Below, in pieces: positions 32,535-40,873 of a stretch of DNA of 46,383 nt (its first letter is position 1; each line of letters begins with the position of its first letter). The notes beneath the pieces are model-generated. The model was not told where the DNA came from and did no database searches. It was given only the letters and a program-made list of their open reading frames with translations. The position numbers were made by a program, and so were the translations under genes. The DNA is from Pseudomonadota bacterium. Its GTDB lineage: Bacteria > Pseudomonadota > Alphaproteobacteria > Sphingomonadales > Sphingomonadaceae. The stretch lies in the NCBI GenBank assembly GCA_023424095.1, contig JAFAEG010000051.1, positions 1 to 46,383 on the forward strand, in the 5' to 3' direction.

Positions 32535-33443
32535 TCAGGTGAACAGGATCGCCGACAGGCGGCGGCGCTGCTGTCCTGCCCAGGGATCCTCCAGGCCCAC
32601 CGCCTCGATCGCCTGCAGCAATTTCTTGCGCGCGGCGCCTTCATTCCACTCCCGGTCGCGGCGGATGATCTCCAGCAATTCGTCGGCCGCGCCATCGCGG
32701 TCGCCGCCCGCCAGTCGCGCCCCGGCCAGCTCGAACCGCGCCTCAAGATCGTCCGGATTGGCGGCGATGCGCTGCTCGAACTCCGCCGTGTCGCCGGTCG
32801 GCGCGCTCTCGGCCAGTTCCAGCGCCGATCGCGCCTGCGCCAGCGCTGCGTCCTTGGCCACCGCCTCCGGCAGCGCATCCAGCGCCGCCCGCGCCTCGGC
32901 CGCCTGGCCGTTGGCCAACAGAGCGCGGATCAGCCCCGCCTGCACCGGGCCATCTTCGGGCGCCATCTCGGCCAGCTGCGAGAAGATGCCGAGCGCGCGC
33001 GGCGCGTCGCCGCCGGCCAGCACTTCCTCGCCCATCTCGACCAGGGGCCCGATCTCGGCCTGCTGCTGCTGCGCCTCGCCCTGCACCGGCAGGCGGGAAA
33101 GCAATTGATCGAGGATGCGCTTCAGCGACGCCTCGGTCCGCCCCTCGCCCAGATCGGCGACCGGCTGGCCCTGGAAGATCGCATAGACGGTCGGGATCGA
33201 CTGGATCTGGAATTGCGCCGCGATCAATTTCTCTTCGTCGACGTTGATCTTGACCAGTTTCACGCCCTTGTCGGCATAATCGGCCGCGACCTTTTCCAGG
33301 ATCGGGGTCAGCTGCCGGCACGGCCCGCACCATTCCGCCCAGAAATCCAGGATGATCAGCGAGGTCATGCTCGGCTCGATCACATCGCGGCGGAACCGCT
33401 CGATCGCTTCCCGGTCCGCTTCGCTCATACCCAAAGTCGCCAC
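32535..33443 (-). CDS. Thioredoxin-TPR co-chaperone, CnoX/YbbN-like
   Basis: A 302-residue protein with a thioredoxin domain (about 10-115) fused to tetratricopeptide-like helices (about 135-302). The active site is WCGPC at 38-42 with the cis-proline loop SIPTVYAIF, so unlike E. coli CnoX (SxxC) it keeps both redox cysteines. This family protects oxidation-sensitive proteins and hands them to chaperones. The GTG at 33443 is supported by AAAGGTGA seven bases upstream; the next ATG (33428) is five codons later. Confidence 0.87.
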   Translation of the reverse strand: MATLGMSEADREAIERFRRDVIEPSMTSLIILDFWAEWCGPCRQLTPILEKVAADYADKGVKLVKINVDEEKLIAAQFQIQSIPTVYAIFQGQPVADLGEGRTEASLKRILDQLLSRLPVQGEAQQQQAEIGPLVEMGEEVLAGGDAPRALGIFSQLAEMAPEDGPVQAGLIRALLANGQAAEARAALDALPEAVAKDAALAQARSALELAESAPTGDTAEFEQRIAANPDDLEARFELAGARLAGGDRDGAADELLEIIRRDREWNEGAARKKLLQAIEAVGLEDPWAGQQRRRLSAILFT

Positions 33444-33644
33444 GTCATCACCTTTCCGCGCGCATTGCGCGCCGCTTGCGTCGCCTATGTGGGAAAAGCG
33501 GGGGCTCTGCCAAGGCTGCTTGGCCGGCAGGGCCACGGGACGCGAATGCGAGAAGAGCGGAAATCAGGGACTTGCCCGCCCCGAACCTTTGCGCTAGCTG
33601 CGCCGCCTTACCTCGCCGCGCTTCAGTCGCGGCCTTGCGCCAGA

Positions 33645-33719
33645 GCGGGCGTAGCTCAGGGGTAGAGCACAACCTTGCCAAGGTTGGGGTCGAGGGTTCG
33701 AATCCCTTCGCCCGCTCCA
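33645..33719 (+). tRNA. tRNA-Gly (anticodon GCC)
   Basis: A complete cloverleaf can be folded: acceptor GCGGGCG (33645-33651) with CGCCCGC (33709-33715), D-stem GCTC/GAGC, anticodon stem CAACC/GGTTG with loop TTGCCAA (anticodon GCC at 33677-33679), and T-stem GAGGG/CCCTT with loop TTCGAAT. The discriminator is T33716 and CCA is encoded at 33717-33719. Confidence 0.97.
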
Positions 33720-33968
33720 GCGTGCTGCCCTGCAGCCCATCGAAACCAGTCGCAGACGCGATGTCACGAGCCTTCACAGGCGCGCGCCGCCCTGTGCTGA
33801 CCCGCGCCGGGAATCGCGACGATCGTTCAAGTTTCTCGAACGGCTGTTCTACGGAAATCCGCAAAACTGCGGCATGTCCCCCGGGCTGGTCGTCGCCGCT
33901 GCAGCGGCGACACAGGTTTCGGGGGGCGAGCGGGAGGCTGGAATTCGTTTCCGGTCTCCCGTGAGCGC
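33720..33968. other. Intergenic region after tRNA-Gly
   Basis: 249 bp without a convincing gene. A perfect 20-bp GC-rich palindrome (GTCGCCGCTG with its complement) spans 33892-33911, and a weaker CGTTC...GAACG hairpin is near 33824-33842. These may aid tRNA transcript termination or end the ybaK-type transcript. Nothing else is seen. Confidence 0.5.
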
Positions 33969-34448
33969 TTAACCCGCCTCAGGCTCCGGCGGCCGGCACA
34001 CATCGGTCCACTGCGCACCGACTAGCGCGACCAGCCGCTCCGGCGCGATCTCCACAGAAGCCGTGCGCCCGCCCGCGGCCGGATAGACGGTGGCGAAACC
34101 CTTCAGGGACTCGTCGCAATAGATGGCCAAAGGCGTGGCCAGGCCGAACGGGCAGACGCCGCCGACCGGGTGGCCAGTCAGCGCCTCCGTCTCTTCATGC
34201 CCCAGCATCCGCGGCCGCACCCCGAACGCGTCCTTGAACTTGCGATTGTCGAGCCGCGCATCGCCGCGCGCCACGATCAGCACCACTTCGTCGCCCGCCC
34301 GCACCGACAGCGTCTTGGCGATCTGCCCCGGCTCAACGCCCAAGGTCTTCGCCGCCTCCAGCACCGTCGCGGTGCTGCGGCCCTGATCGATGATCGGCAC
34401 GTCGGGGGCATGTTCGGCGAAGAAGGCGCGGACGGATTCGAGGCTCAT
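33969..34448 (-). CDS. YbaK/EbsC-type aminoacyl-tRNA deacylase
   Basis: A 159-residue single-domain editing protein of the YbaK/ProX superfamily, which hydrolyses mischarged tRNA (Cys-tRNA-Pro in the best-studied case). Family blocks seen are TATVLEAAKTLGVEPGQIAKTLSVRAGDEVVLIVARGDARLDNRKFKDAFG (catalytic lysine in the AKTL segment) and GHPVGGVCPFGL. The exact mischarged substrate is unknown. It is monocistronic and divergent from the nucleotidyltransferase gene 81 bp away. Confidence 0.88.
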   Translation of the reverse strand: MSLESVRAFFAEHAPDVPIIDQGRSTATVLEAAKTLGVEPGQIAKTLSVRAGDEVVLIVARGDARLDNRKFKDAFGVRPRMLGHEETEALTGHPVGGVCPFGLATPLAIYCDESLKGFATVYPAAGGRTASVEIAPERLVALVGAQWTDVCRPPEPEAG

Positions 34449-34529
34449 CCAGCGCCGCTAGCCGGGCGCGCCTGTCCGGGTCCAGCCCGCGGGCGGAACG
34501 GTTGCGGCCACGCGCCGTTCAGCCAACGC

Positions 34530-35318
34530 ATGTCCACCCAGCTGCCACCGCTCGACCCGAATGTCTTCGATCCTCCGCCCGAGGCCGTCGCTTTCTATGT
34601 CGAGGCGCTCAAGCTGCTGGAAGCGAACAATTTCCCCTTCCTGCTTTCGGGCACCTACGCTTTGTCCTGCTACACCGGCATCACCCGGCCGACGAAGGAT
34701 CTCGACATCTTCTGCAAGCCGTCGGACGCGCCGAAGATCCTCAGCTTCTTCCAGTCCCAAGGCTATGAAATCTCGATCGAGGATGAGCGCTGGATCGGCA
34801 AGGTCTGGCAGGGGGAGCATTTCTTCGACGTCATCTACAACATCTCGTCGGCGAGCATCCCGATCACCGAGGAATGGTTTCGCGAGGAATATGAAGGCGT
34901 CGTCTACGGCACGAGCGTCCGCATCACGCCGCCGACCCAGTTCATCCTCTCCAAGCTCTTCCTGCAGACCCGCTACCGCTACGACATGGCGGACATCGTC
35001 CACGTCATCCTGAAGAAGCACGACCAGATCGACTGGAAGTGGCTGCTCGACCAGCTCGAGCTCTATTGGGAGGTGCTGCTGATCAACCTCCTCAACTTCC
35101 GCTTCGTCTATCCGTCCGAGCGCGACGCGGTGCCGCGCTGGCTGATGGATGAATTGCTCGCGCGGCTGAAGGCGCAGGAGGCGATGCCGCCTTCATCGGT
35201 GCGGATCTGCCGCGGCCGCCTGGTCAGCCCGACCGACTTCGTGGTCGATGTCAGCGAATGGGGGTTCGCCGACGTCGTCGGCAAGGGAATCGACGAGAAG
35301 CATGAACGCCACCATTGA
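34530..35318 (+). CDS. Nucleotidyltransferase-fold protein
   Basis: A 262-residue protein with a DNA polymerase beta-type nucleotidyltransferase core. FLLSGTYALSCYTG (residues 37-50) supplies the helix-capping G[S/T], D57 and D59 in TKDLDIF are metal ligands, and D100 in FFDVIYN is the third acidic residue, so the active site is complete. Residues from about 160 form a helical C-terminal region. It resembles AbiEii/MNT-type enzymes in topology but I do not recognise a named family. The start ATG at 34530 gives the natural N-terminus; the longer frame is antisense to ybaK. It overlaps the phosphoesterase gene by 17 nt. Confidence 0.78.
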   Translation: MSTQLPPLDPNVFDPPPEAVAFYVEALKLLEANNFPFLLSGTYALSCYTGITRPTKDLDIFCKPSDAPKILSFFQSQGYEISIEDERWIGKVWQGEHFFDVIYNISSASIPITEEWFREEYEGVVYGTSVRITPPTQFILSKLFLQTRYRYDMADIVHVILKKHDQIDWKWLLDQLELYWEVLLINLLNFRFVYPSERDAVPRWLMDELLARLKAQEAMPPSSVRICRGRLVSPTDFVVDVSEWGFADVVGKGIDEKHERHH

Positions 35319-36048
35319 CGAACCGGTGCCCCCCGGCCCGATCCGCCTCGCCGCGATCGGCGACCTGCACGTTGTCGAGACGGACGAGCATCGCTATCGC
35401 GACCTGTTCGCCGAATTGTCGGAAGCAGCGGACGTGGTGGCGCTGTGCGGCGACCTTACCAATTTCGGCAAGACCGGGGAGGCCGAGGCGCTGGCGTCGG
35501 ACCTGCAGGCCTGCACGGTCCCCATCGTCGGCGTGCTCGGCAATCACGATTATGAATGCGGCCAGCCGGAGGAGGTGGCGCGGATTCTCACCGATGCCGG
35601 CGTCACCATGCTGGACGAGCAGGCGACGATGGTGCTGGGCGTCGGCTTCGCGGGCGTGAAGGGCTTTATCGGCGGCTTCGATCGCGGCGAATTGGGCGCG
35701 TTCGGCGAGGGGGCGATCAAGACCTTCGTCGACGAGGCGATCAACGAGGCGCGCAAGCTGGAGAATCAGCTCCGCACGCTCCGGACCGACCGGATCGTCG
35801 CGGTGCTCCATTATGCCCCGGTCGCCGAAACGGTCGCGGGCGAACCGGAAGTGATCTTCCCGTTCCTGGGCTCTTCGCGGCTCGCCAATGCGGTCGACCG
35901 CTTCGATAACGTGAAGGCGGTGGTGCACGGGCACGCCCATCGCGGCAGCCATCGCGGCGCCACCCCTCGCGGTGTGCCGGTCTACAATTGCGCGCAATAT
36001 GTCGTGCAGGCGGAATTCGGCCGCCCCTACGCCCTGCTCGAAATCTAA
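35302..36048 (+). CDS. Calcineurin-like metallophosphoesterase
   Basis: A 248-residue phosphoesterase with all five family motifs: GDLH at 20-23, GDLTN at 50-54, GNHDYE at 80-85, then HYAP and HGHAHRG, so both metal sites are intact. No signal peptide or membrane segment, so a cytosolic enzyme. It starts 17 nt inside the end of the nucleotidyltransferase gene; coupling suggests a functional pair in which one adds and the other removes a nucleotide or phosphate group. Substrate unknown. Its TAA interlocks with the convergent hemD-fusion stop. Confidence 0.85.
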   Translation: MNATIDEPVPPGPIRLAAIGDLHVVETDEHRYRDLFAELSEAADVVALCGDLTNFGKTGEAEALASDLQACTVPIVGVLGNHDYECGQPEEVARILTDAGVTMLDEQATMVLGVGFAGVKGFIGGFDRGELGAFGEGAIKTFVDEAINEARKLENQLRTLRTDRIVAVLHYAPVAETVAGEPEVIFPFLGSSRLANAVDRFDNVKAVVHGHAHRGSHRGATPRGVPVYNCAQYVVQAEFGRPYALLEI

Positions 36049-37643
36049 TTCTGCTTGGGCTGGGCTTCGGCTTCAGGCTCCGCCTCGCCCTCTGCTTCCG
36101 GTGCAGGCTGGGCAGCCGGACGAACGGCCGGCGTGGCGACGAAGGCGGCCAGCTCGACCGTATCGAGCGCGCGCCGCGCCGCAACATAACGCTGCGCCGA
36201 TTGCACCCAGTCCCGGCCATTCTCGCGGCCCGGCAAGCGCAGCACTTCCTCCAGCGCCTGATCGACCTGCCCCGCCTCGAGCCGCGACATGGCCCGCGCC
36301 AGCCGTTCGCGCGGATCGGTCGATTGCGTTCCCGCGCGGCGCACCACGACCAGATTGGCGAGTTCGGTGCCGACCGCGCCCCAGAAGGTCTGAGTCGGCC
36401 CCGCCCCGGTCAGGCGCGGGCCGATTTCGGTCAATGACACCTGCAATTGCTGCAGCGTCACCGGCTGCTGGGCGAAATCGATGATCGTTCCGACTGCTTC
36501 CGGCTGGCTCTCGCCGAAGCGCTGGCGAAGCAGCCCTTCCAGATAGCCAAGGCCGACGCCGCGCTCGAGCGCCCGGCGCGCGGCGAAAGCGACCAGCAGC
36601 CCTTCGGCGCGATCGATATTGCCGACCGCCGATTGCGCGTCCGACCCCAGTTCGCCGAGCCGTTGCTCGAGCGCCGCGAGGCGCTGATCGATCTCGGGCG
36701 TGTTGCGGGACGGCTGCGCGGTCGGCTGCAGCAACGGACGCTGCGCCGGCGGTGTGGCGGGCGTCACCTGGGCCACCGGCGCGGGGGCGATGCCGAGGAA
36801 CTGGCCGACATTCTCCCAGCGGCTCAGCACCCAGATCATCGCCAGAATGCCGAGCGCGAACGCACCCCCGCCGATCAACAAGGGCTGCAGCCAGGGCCGC
36901 CGCCGTGGCTGGCGCGGCACAGACGGCGCGGCAGTGGCGGGCGTTGCGGTCTGGCGCTCATGCGCGACCGCGTCGGCCAGTTCACTCGCGGCGCTCAGCA
37001 GCGCCTCGTCGCGCGGCTCCAGCGCCACTCCGACACCGGCCCAGCCGCTCCCGGCGGCAGCGGCGGCGGCGTCGCTGATCGCGGCAATCCGGGTCTGTGC
37101 GCGCCGCTCGCCGATCCGCTCGCCGAAAATCTCCGCCGAGCGGGGTGAGTGCAACAGCACGATCGCGCCGGCATGGATGGCCGCGACCGCGACATCGGAC
37201 AGCCGTTCGTCGGGGATCGAGGCATAGACCGCGACCTGCTCCAGCGAGACGCCGATCGCGGGCAAGGGCGACACGTCCTCCGCTGTCGGGTGAAAGGCAC
37301 GGGTGACGCCGTCGCGCGCCATCATCTGCACCACCGCGGCGCCATCCGAAGGCCCGGTGCGGACATGGCCGAAGCCGGCGGCGGCGGCGGCCATCGCGGT
37401 CGCCTCGCCCACCGCATAGCAGGGCTTGTCGCGGAAGGCGGCGAGCGCCGGACCGCCCAGCCGCGGCGCGTTGGCGCTGGTGAACAATATGGCGTCGAAG
37501 TCGGTCGGCACCGGCGGCGTCCAGGGCAACGCCCGCGCGGTGAACAACGGCGCGACCACCGGCTCAAGTCCGCGCGCCTGCGCCCGCGCCGCGGTTTCGT
37601 CGGCGCCCGGCTGCGGCCGCACGATCAGCACCGCGCGCATCAT
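36045..37643 (-). CDS. hemD: Fusion of uroporphyrinogen-III synthase with membrane-anchored mitofilin-like domain
   Basis: A continuous 532-residue frame. Residues 1 to about 225 are uroporphyrinogen-III synthase (VLIVRPQPGADETAARAQARG, FDAILFTSANAP, PCYAVGEATA), which closes and inverts ring D of the tetrapyrrole. A Pro/Ala linker, then one transmembrane helix at about 252-274 (LLIGGGAFALGILAMIWVL), then a proline-rich stretch, a coiled coil near 315-345 (IDQRLAALEQRLGEL) and a C-terminal helical domain matching the alphaproteobacterial Mic60/mitofilin-like COG4223 proteins. The latter is normally a separate gene after hemD. The tail is Glu/Pro/Ala rich. It is coupled to hemC by ATGA. Confidence 0.82.
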   Translation of the reverse strand: MMRAVLIVRPQPGADETAARAQARGLEPVVAPLFTARALPWTPPVPTDFDAILFTSANAPRLGGPALAAFRDKPCYAVGEATAMAAAAAGFGHVRTGPSDGAAVVQMMARDGVTRAFHPTAEDVSPLPAIGVSLEQVAVYASIPDERLSDVAVAAIHAGAIVLLHSPRSAEIFGERIGERRAQTRIAAISDAAAAAAGSGWAGVGVALEPRDEALLSAASELADAVAHERQTATPATAAPSVPRQPRRRPWLQPLLIGGGAFALGILAMIWVLSRWENVGQFLGIAPAPVAQVTPATPPAQRPLLQPTAQPSRNTPEIDQRLAALEQRLGELGSDAQSAVGNIDRAEGLLVAFAARRALERGVGLGYLEGLLRQRFGESQPEAVGTIIDFAQQPVTLQQLQVSLTEIGPRLTGAGPTQTFWGAVGTELANLVVVRRAGTQSTDPRERLARAMSRLEAGQVDQALEEVLRLPGRENGRDWVQSAQRYVAARRALDTVELAAFVATPAVRPAAQPAPEAEGEAEPEAEAQPKQN

Positions 37644-38557
37644 GCGGCAAACATCGCGCGCAGGGCCGGGCTGGCGCGGTCCAGCAGGATCCGGGCGAGA
37701 TCGCCGGCGCTCATGAAATCCTCGCCGCCCAATTCCTCGTCGGCGCGGTGCACTTCGCTACCGTCCGGGCTCAGGATTTCGGCGCGCATGAACATCGCGG
37801 TGGCGTGGCTCGAGGCGGCGGCGGCGACCGCCGAATGGCAATTGCCGCCGATCGCCAGCAGGAAGCGGCGCTCCGCCTCCACGGTCACGAACGTATGGTC
37901 GTCATTCACCGGTCGCAGCAAAGCGCGCGTCGCTTCGTCATCGGTCCGCGCCTCGATGCCGATCGCGCCCTGCGCGGGCGCCGGCAGGAAATCGTCGAGC
38001 GGTGCGCCGATATGGCCCATGCCCAGCCGCTCGAGCCCGGCGGCGGCGAGCAAGGTGGCGTCCATGCCGTCGCCGACCTGGTCGATCCGCCGCTGCAGAT
38101 TGCCGCGGATCGGCACCACGTTCAGGTCCGGCCGCCGCGCCAGCAATTGCGCCTTGCGCCGGGGCGAAGAGGTGCCGACCGTCGCCCCGTCCTGCAATTC
38201 GTCCAGGCTCGCCGCGCCGATCAGCCGGTCGCCCGTCTGTTCGCGCGGCAGATAAGCGGCGATCACGAATTCGCTCGGCCGAATGGTTTCGACATCCTTC
38301 ATCGAATGGACGGAGACATCGGTGAGGCCCTGGCCGAGTGCGCGGTCCAGTTCCTTGGTCCACAGCGCCTTGCCGCCAATTTCCGCCAGCGGCCGGTCCT
38401 GCACGACGTCGCCGGTGGTGGTGATCGGCACGATCTCGACCGCGTCCTCGCCCCAGCCATGGGCGGCGCGCAGGGCCTCGGCGGCGAGCCGCGCCTGGGC
38501 GAGCGCCAGCGGCGAACCGCGCGTGCCGAGGCGCAAGGGACGGGAGAGCGTAGGCAT
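37640..38557 (-). CDS. hemC: Porphobilinogen deaminase (hydroxymethylbilane synthase)
   Basis: A 305-residue enzyme that joins four porphobilinogens to hydroxymethylbilane. It shows LRLGTRGSPLALAQA near residue 9, SVHSMKDVET and the cofactor-attachment cysteine in AIGGNCHSAVAA. The frame is open for another 1155 nt antisense to tsaD, but MPTLSRPLRLGTRGS at 38557 is the normal N-terminus. It starts the hemC-hemD operon and is divergent from tsaD with 48 bp between them. Confidence 0.95.
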   Translation of the reverse strand: MPTLSRPLRLGTRGSPLALAQARLAAEALRAAHGWGEDAVEIVPITTTGDVVQDRPLAEIGGKALWTKELDRALGQGLTDVSVHSMKDVETIRPSEFVIAAYLPREQTGDRLIGAASLDELQDGATVGTSSPRRKAQLLARRPDLNVVPIRGNLQRRIDQVGDGMDATLLAAAGLERLGMGHIGAPLDDFLPAPAQGAIGIEARTDDEATRALLRPVNDDHTFVTVEAERRFLLAIGGNCHSAVAAAASSHATAMFMRAEILSPDGSEVHRADEELGGEDFMSAGDLARILLDRASPALRAMFAA

Positions 38558-38605
38558 TCCGGCGCTTGTGCTAGCGCCTGCGGCTCTGGCAGGGAAGAGC
38601 GCGGC

Positions 38606-39655
38606 ATGGTCCAGACCCCTCCCTTCCTCATCCTCGGCCTCGAATCGAGCTGCGACGAAAGCGCCGCCTCGCTGGTGACGAGCGACCGGCGCATCCTCGC
38701 GCACAAGCTCGCCGGGCAGGAAGAAGCGCACCGGCCCTTCGGCGGTGTCGTCCCCGAAATCGCCGCCCGCGCGCATGTCGAGACCTTGCCCGGCCTGGTC
38801 GAGGCGGCGCTGGCCGAAGCCAAGGTGACGCTCAACGATGTCGACGCGATCGCCGCGACGGCGGGCCCCGGCCTGATCGGCGGCGTGCTGGTCGGGCTGG
38901 TCACCGCCAAGGGCCTGGCGCTGGCGGGCAACAAGCCTCTGGTCGCGGTCAATCATCTGGAAGGCCATGCGCTCTCGCCGATGCTGACCGCGCCGGACCT
39001 CACCTTTCCCTATCTGCTGCTCCTCGTCTCCGGCGGCCATTGCCAATTGCTGCGGGTCGAGGGCGTCGGCCAGTATCGCCGTCTCGCCACCACGATCGAC
39101 GACGCGGCCGGCGAGGCGTTCGACAAGACCGCGAAATTGCTCGGCCTGGGCTATCCCGGCGGCCCGGCGGTGGAGCGCGCCGCGGCCGACGGCGATGCGC
39201 AGGCGATCCGCTTTCCCCGGCCGCTGGTCGGCTCGGCCGAACCCCATTTCTCCTTCGCCGGGCTGAAAAGCGCGGTGCTTCGCGCGGTCGAGGCGGGTCA
39301 ACATTCCACGCCCGACATCGCCGCCTCCTTTCAGCAGGCGGTGGTCGATTGTTTCCTGGATCGGACGCGGCGAGCGCTCGAGGCATCGCCGGGCGTCACC
39401 GCCTTGGTCGTCGCGGGCGGAGTCGCCGCCAATCTGGCGGTGCGCGGCGCGCTCACGGAGTTGGCAAGCAGCCACGGCCTGCCCTTCGTCGCGCCGCCTT
39501 TGTGGCTGTGCACCGACAATGCGGCGATGATCGGCTGGGCCGGCGCGATGCGGTTCGAAGCGGGTATGATCGACGGGCTCGACGCCCCGGCGCGGGCGCG
39601 CTGGCCGCTCGACCCGGAAGCGGAAAAAGCGCGCGGCGCGGGAGTGAAAGCGTGA
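38606..39655 (+). CDS. tsaD: tRNA threonylcarbamoyladenosine biosynthesis protein TsaD
   Basis: A 349-residue metal-binding ATPase-fold protein that transfers the threonylcarbamoyl group to A37 of ANN-decoding tRNAs with TsaB and TsaE. The metal ligands are in NHLEGHAL (HxxxH), and the family blocks GLESSCDESAAS, GPGLIGGVLVG, LVSGGHC and GGVAANLAVRGAL are intact. The ATG at 38606 lies beside hemC; the upstream open frame is antisense. gpsA overlaps the stop by four bases. Confidence 0.96.
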   Translation: MVQTPPFLILGLESSCDESAASLVTSDRRILAHKLAGQEEAHRPFGGVVPEIAARAHVETLPGLVEAALAEAKVTLNDVDAIAATAGPGLIGGVLVGLVTAKGLALAGNKPLVAVNHLEGHALSPMLTAPDLTFPYLLLLVSGGHCQLLRVEGVGQYRRLATTIDDAAGEAFDKTAKLLGLGYPGGPAVERAAADGDAQAIRFPRPLVGSAEPHFSFAGLKSAVLRAVEAGQHSTPDIAASFQQAVVDCFLDRTRRALEASPGVTALVVAGGVAANLAVRGALTELASSHGLPFVAPPLWLCTDNAAMIGWAGAMRFEAGMIDGLDAPARARWPLDPEAEKARGAGVKA

Positions 39656-40632
39656 AGATTGGCGTTGTCGGCGGCGGGGCCTGGGGAACGGCGCTTGCAC
39701 AAGCGGCTGCATCGGGCGGCGAGCCCGTATTTCTCTGGGCCCGCGAGCCGGAAGTGGTCGCTTCGGTCAATGCCGAGCGGGTCAATGCCCTGTTCCTGCC
39801 CGGCATCCCGCTCGCGCCTGCCGTCCGCGCGACCGGCGACATGGCCGATCTCACGTCGTGCGAGGCTTTGCTGATTGTCTCCCCGGCCCAGCATATGCGC
39901 AGTGTTCTCGCCGGGCTCCCGGCGGGCGAGCGCCCGCTGGTGCTCTGCTCGAAGGGGATCGAGGAAGCGTCGGGCAAGATGATGCACGAGGTCGCGCACG
40001 AAGCGCGGCCGGGCGCGCCGCTGGCGGTGCTGTCCGGTCCGACCTTCGCGCATGAAGTCGCGAAGGGGCTGCCGGCCGCGGTGACGCTGGCGACGGAGGA
40101 TGCGGCGGTCGCGGAAGCGCTCGCGCAGCGCCTCTCCGGCCCCGCCTTCCGACCTTACCTTTCCGATGACGTGGTCGGCGCGGAAGTGGGCGGCGCGGTC
40201 AAGAACGTGCTCGCCATCGCCTGCGGCGTGGTCGAGGGCATGGGCCTGGGCCTGAACGCCCGTGCGGCCCTGATCTCGCGCGGCTTTGCGGAAATGACCC
40301 GCTTCGGCCTCGCCAAGGGCGCGCGGCCGGAAACGCTCGCCGGCCTGTCCGGCCTCGGCGACCTGGTGCTGACCTGCTCGTCCACCAATTCCCGCAATTT
40401 CAGCCTGGGCGTGGGGCTTGGGCAGGGCCGCAGCGCTGCCGAATTGCTCAGCGACCGGCGGACCGTGGCCGAAGGCGCCTTCACCGCGCCCGTCCTGCAC
40501 CGCGTCGCCGACGAAGCAGGGGTGGAAATGCCGATCGTCGCCGCGGTCTGCGCCCTGCTCGACGGCAGCGCCACGGCGAAGGACGTGGTCGGTGGCCTCC
40601 TCGCCCGCCCGCTCAAGAGCGAAGGCGTCTAA
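39652..40632 (+). CDS. gpsA: Glycerol-3-phosphate dehydrogenase [NAD(P)+]
   Basis: A 326-residue cytosolic dehydrogenase that makes sn-glycerol 3-phosphate for phospholipid synthesis. The NAD(P) motif is VVGGGAWGTALAQAA at the N-terminus; SGPTFAHEVAKGLPAA and the catalytic lysine in GGAVKNVLAIACGVVEGMGLG are present. The start is a GTG overlapping the tsaD stop as GTGA, so they form one operon, a pairing found in many alphaproteobacteria. Confidence 0.95.
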   Translation: MKIGVVGGGAWGTALAQAAASGGEPVFLWAREPEVVASVNAERVNALFLPGIPLAPAVRATGDMADLTSCEALLIVSPAQHMRSVLAGLPAGERPLVLCSKGIEEASGKMMHEVAHEARPGAPLAVLSGPTFAHEVAKGLPAAVTLATEDAAVAEALAQRLSGPAFRPYLSDDVVGAEVGGAVKNVLAIACGVVEGMGLGLNARAALISRGFAEMTRFGLAKGARPETLAGLSGLGDLVLTCSSTNSRNFSLGVGLGQGRSAAELLSDRRTVAEGAFTAPVLHRVADEAGVEMPIVAAVCALLDGSATAKDVVGGLLARPLKSEGV

Positions 40633-40667
40633 ACCCTGGAGTCATCCCGTCGAAGGGTGACGAACAA

Positions 40668-40835
40668 TCAGAAGTCCCTGCAGATCCCCTTGGCTTCCCA
40701 ATCGCCATAGCGGGTCGGCTCCTCGCCCTTCGGACCGCCGCTTTCCTCGCCCAGCGGCAGCGGCTCCGCCGGCTCCGGAATCGGCGGATTTTCGGACAGA
40801 TGGGCCGGGGCTTTGACGTGCGACGGGCGCTTCAC
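40668..40835 (-). CDS. DUF1674 protein, SdhAF4 (SDH assembly factor 4) homologue
   Basis: A 55-residue protein whose C-terminus ESGGPKGEEPTRYGDWEAKG followed by ICRDF is the hallmark of DUF1674, the bacterial relative of eukaryotic succinate dehydrogenase assembly factor 4, which helps flavinylated SdhA. The start is a GTG at 40835 with GGAA upstream; the ATG at 40901 would overlap rsmB. It is divergent from rsmB. The sdh genes themselves are not in the window. Confidence 0.8.
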   Translation of the reverse strand: MKRPSHVKAPAHLSENPPIPEPAEPLPLGEESGGPKGEEPTRYGDWEAKGICRDF

Positions 40836-40873
40836 TTCGCGCTTCCTTTGCTTTTGGGCGGTGCTGCGACCAC

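Noticed and set aside
33476..33964. Open frame spanning tRNA-Gly
   Set aside because: A perfect tRNA cloverleaf explains the sequence, and the translated product shows no domain.
38558..39712. In-frame 385-codon extension upstream of hemC on the minus strand
   Set aside because: It is antisense to tsaD and has no relation to HemC. The natural HemC N-terminus starts at 38557.
40636..40667. Short CGTCACCC-type half palindrome after gpsA
   Set aside because: Only one arm is recognisable, so it may be a decayed repeat end but cannot be supported.
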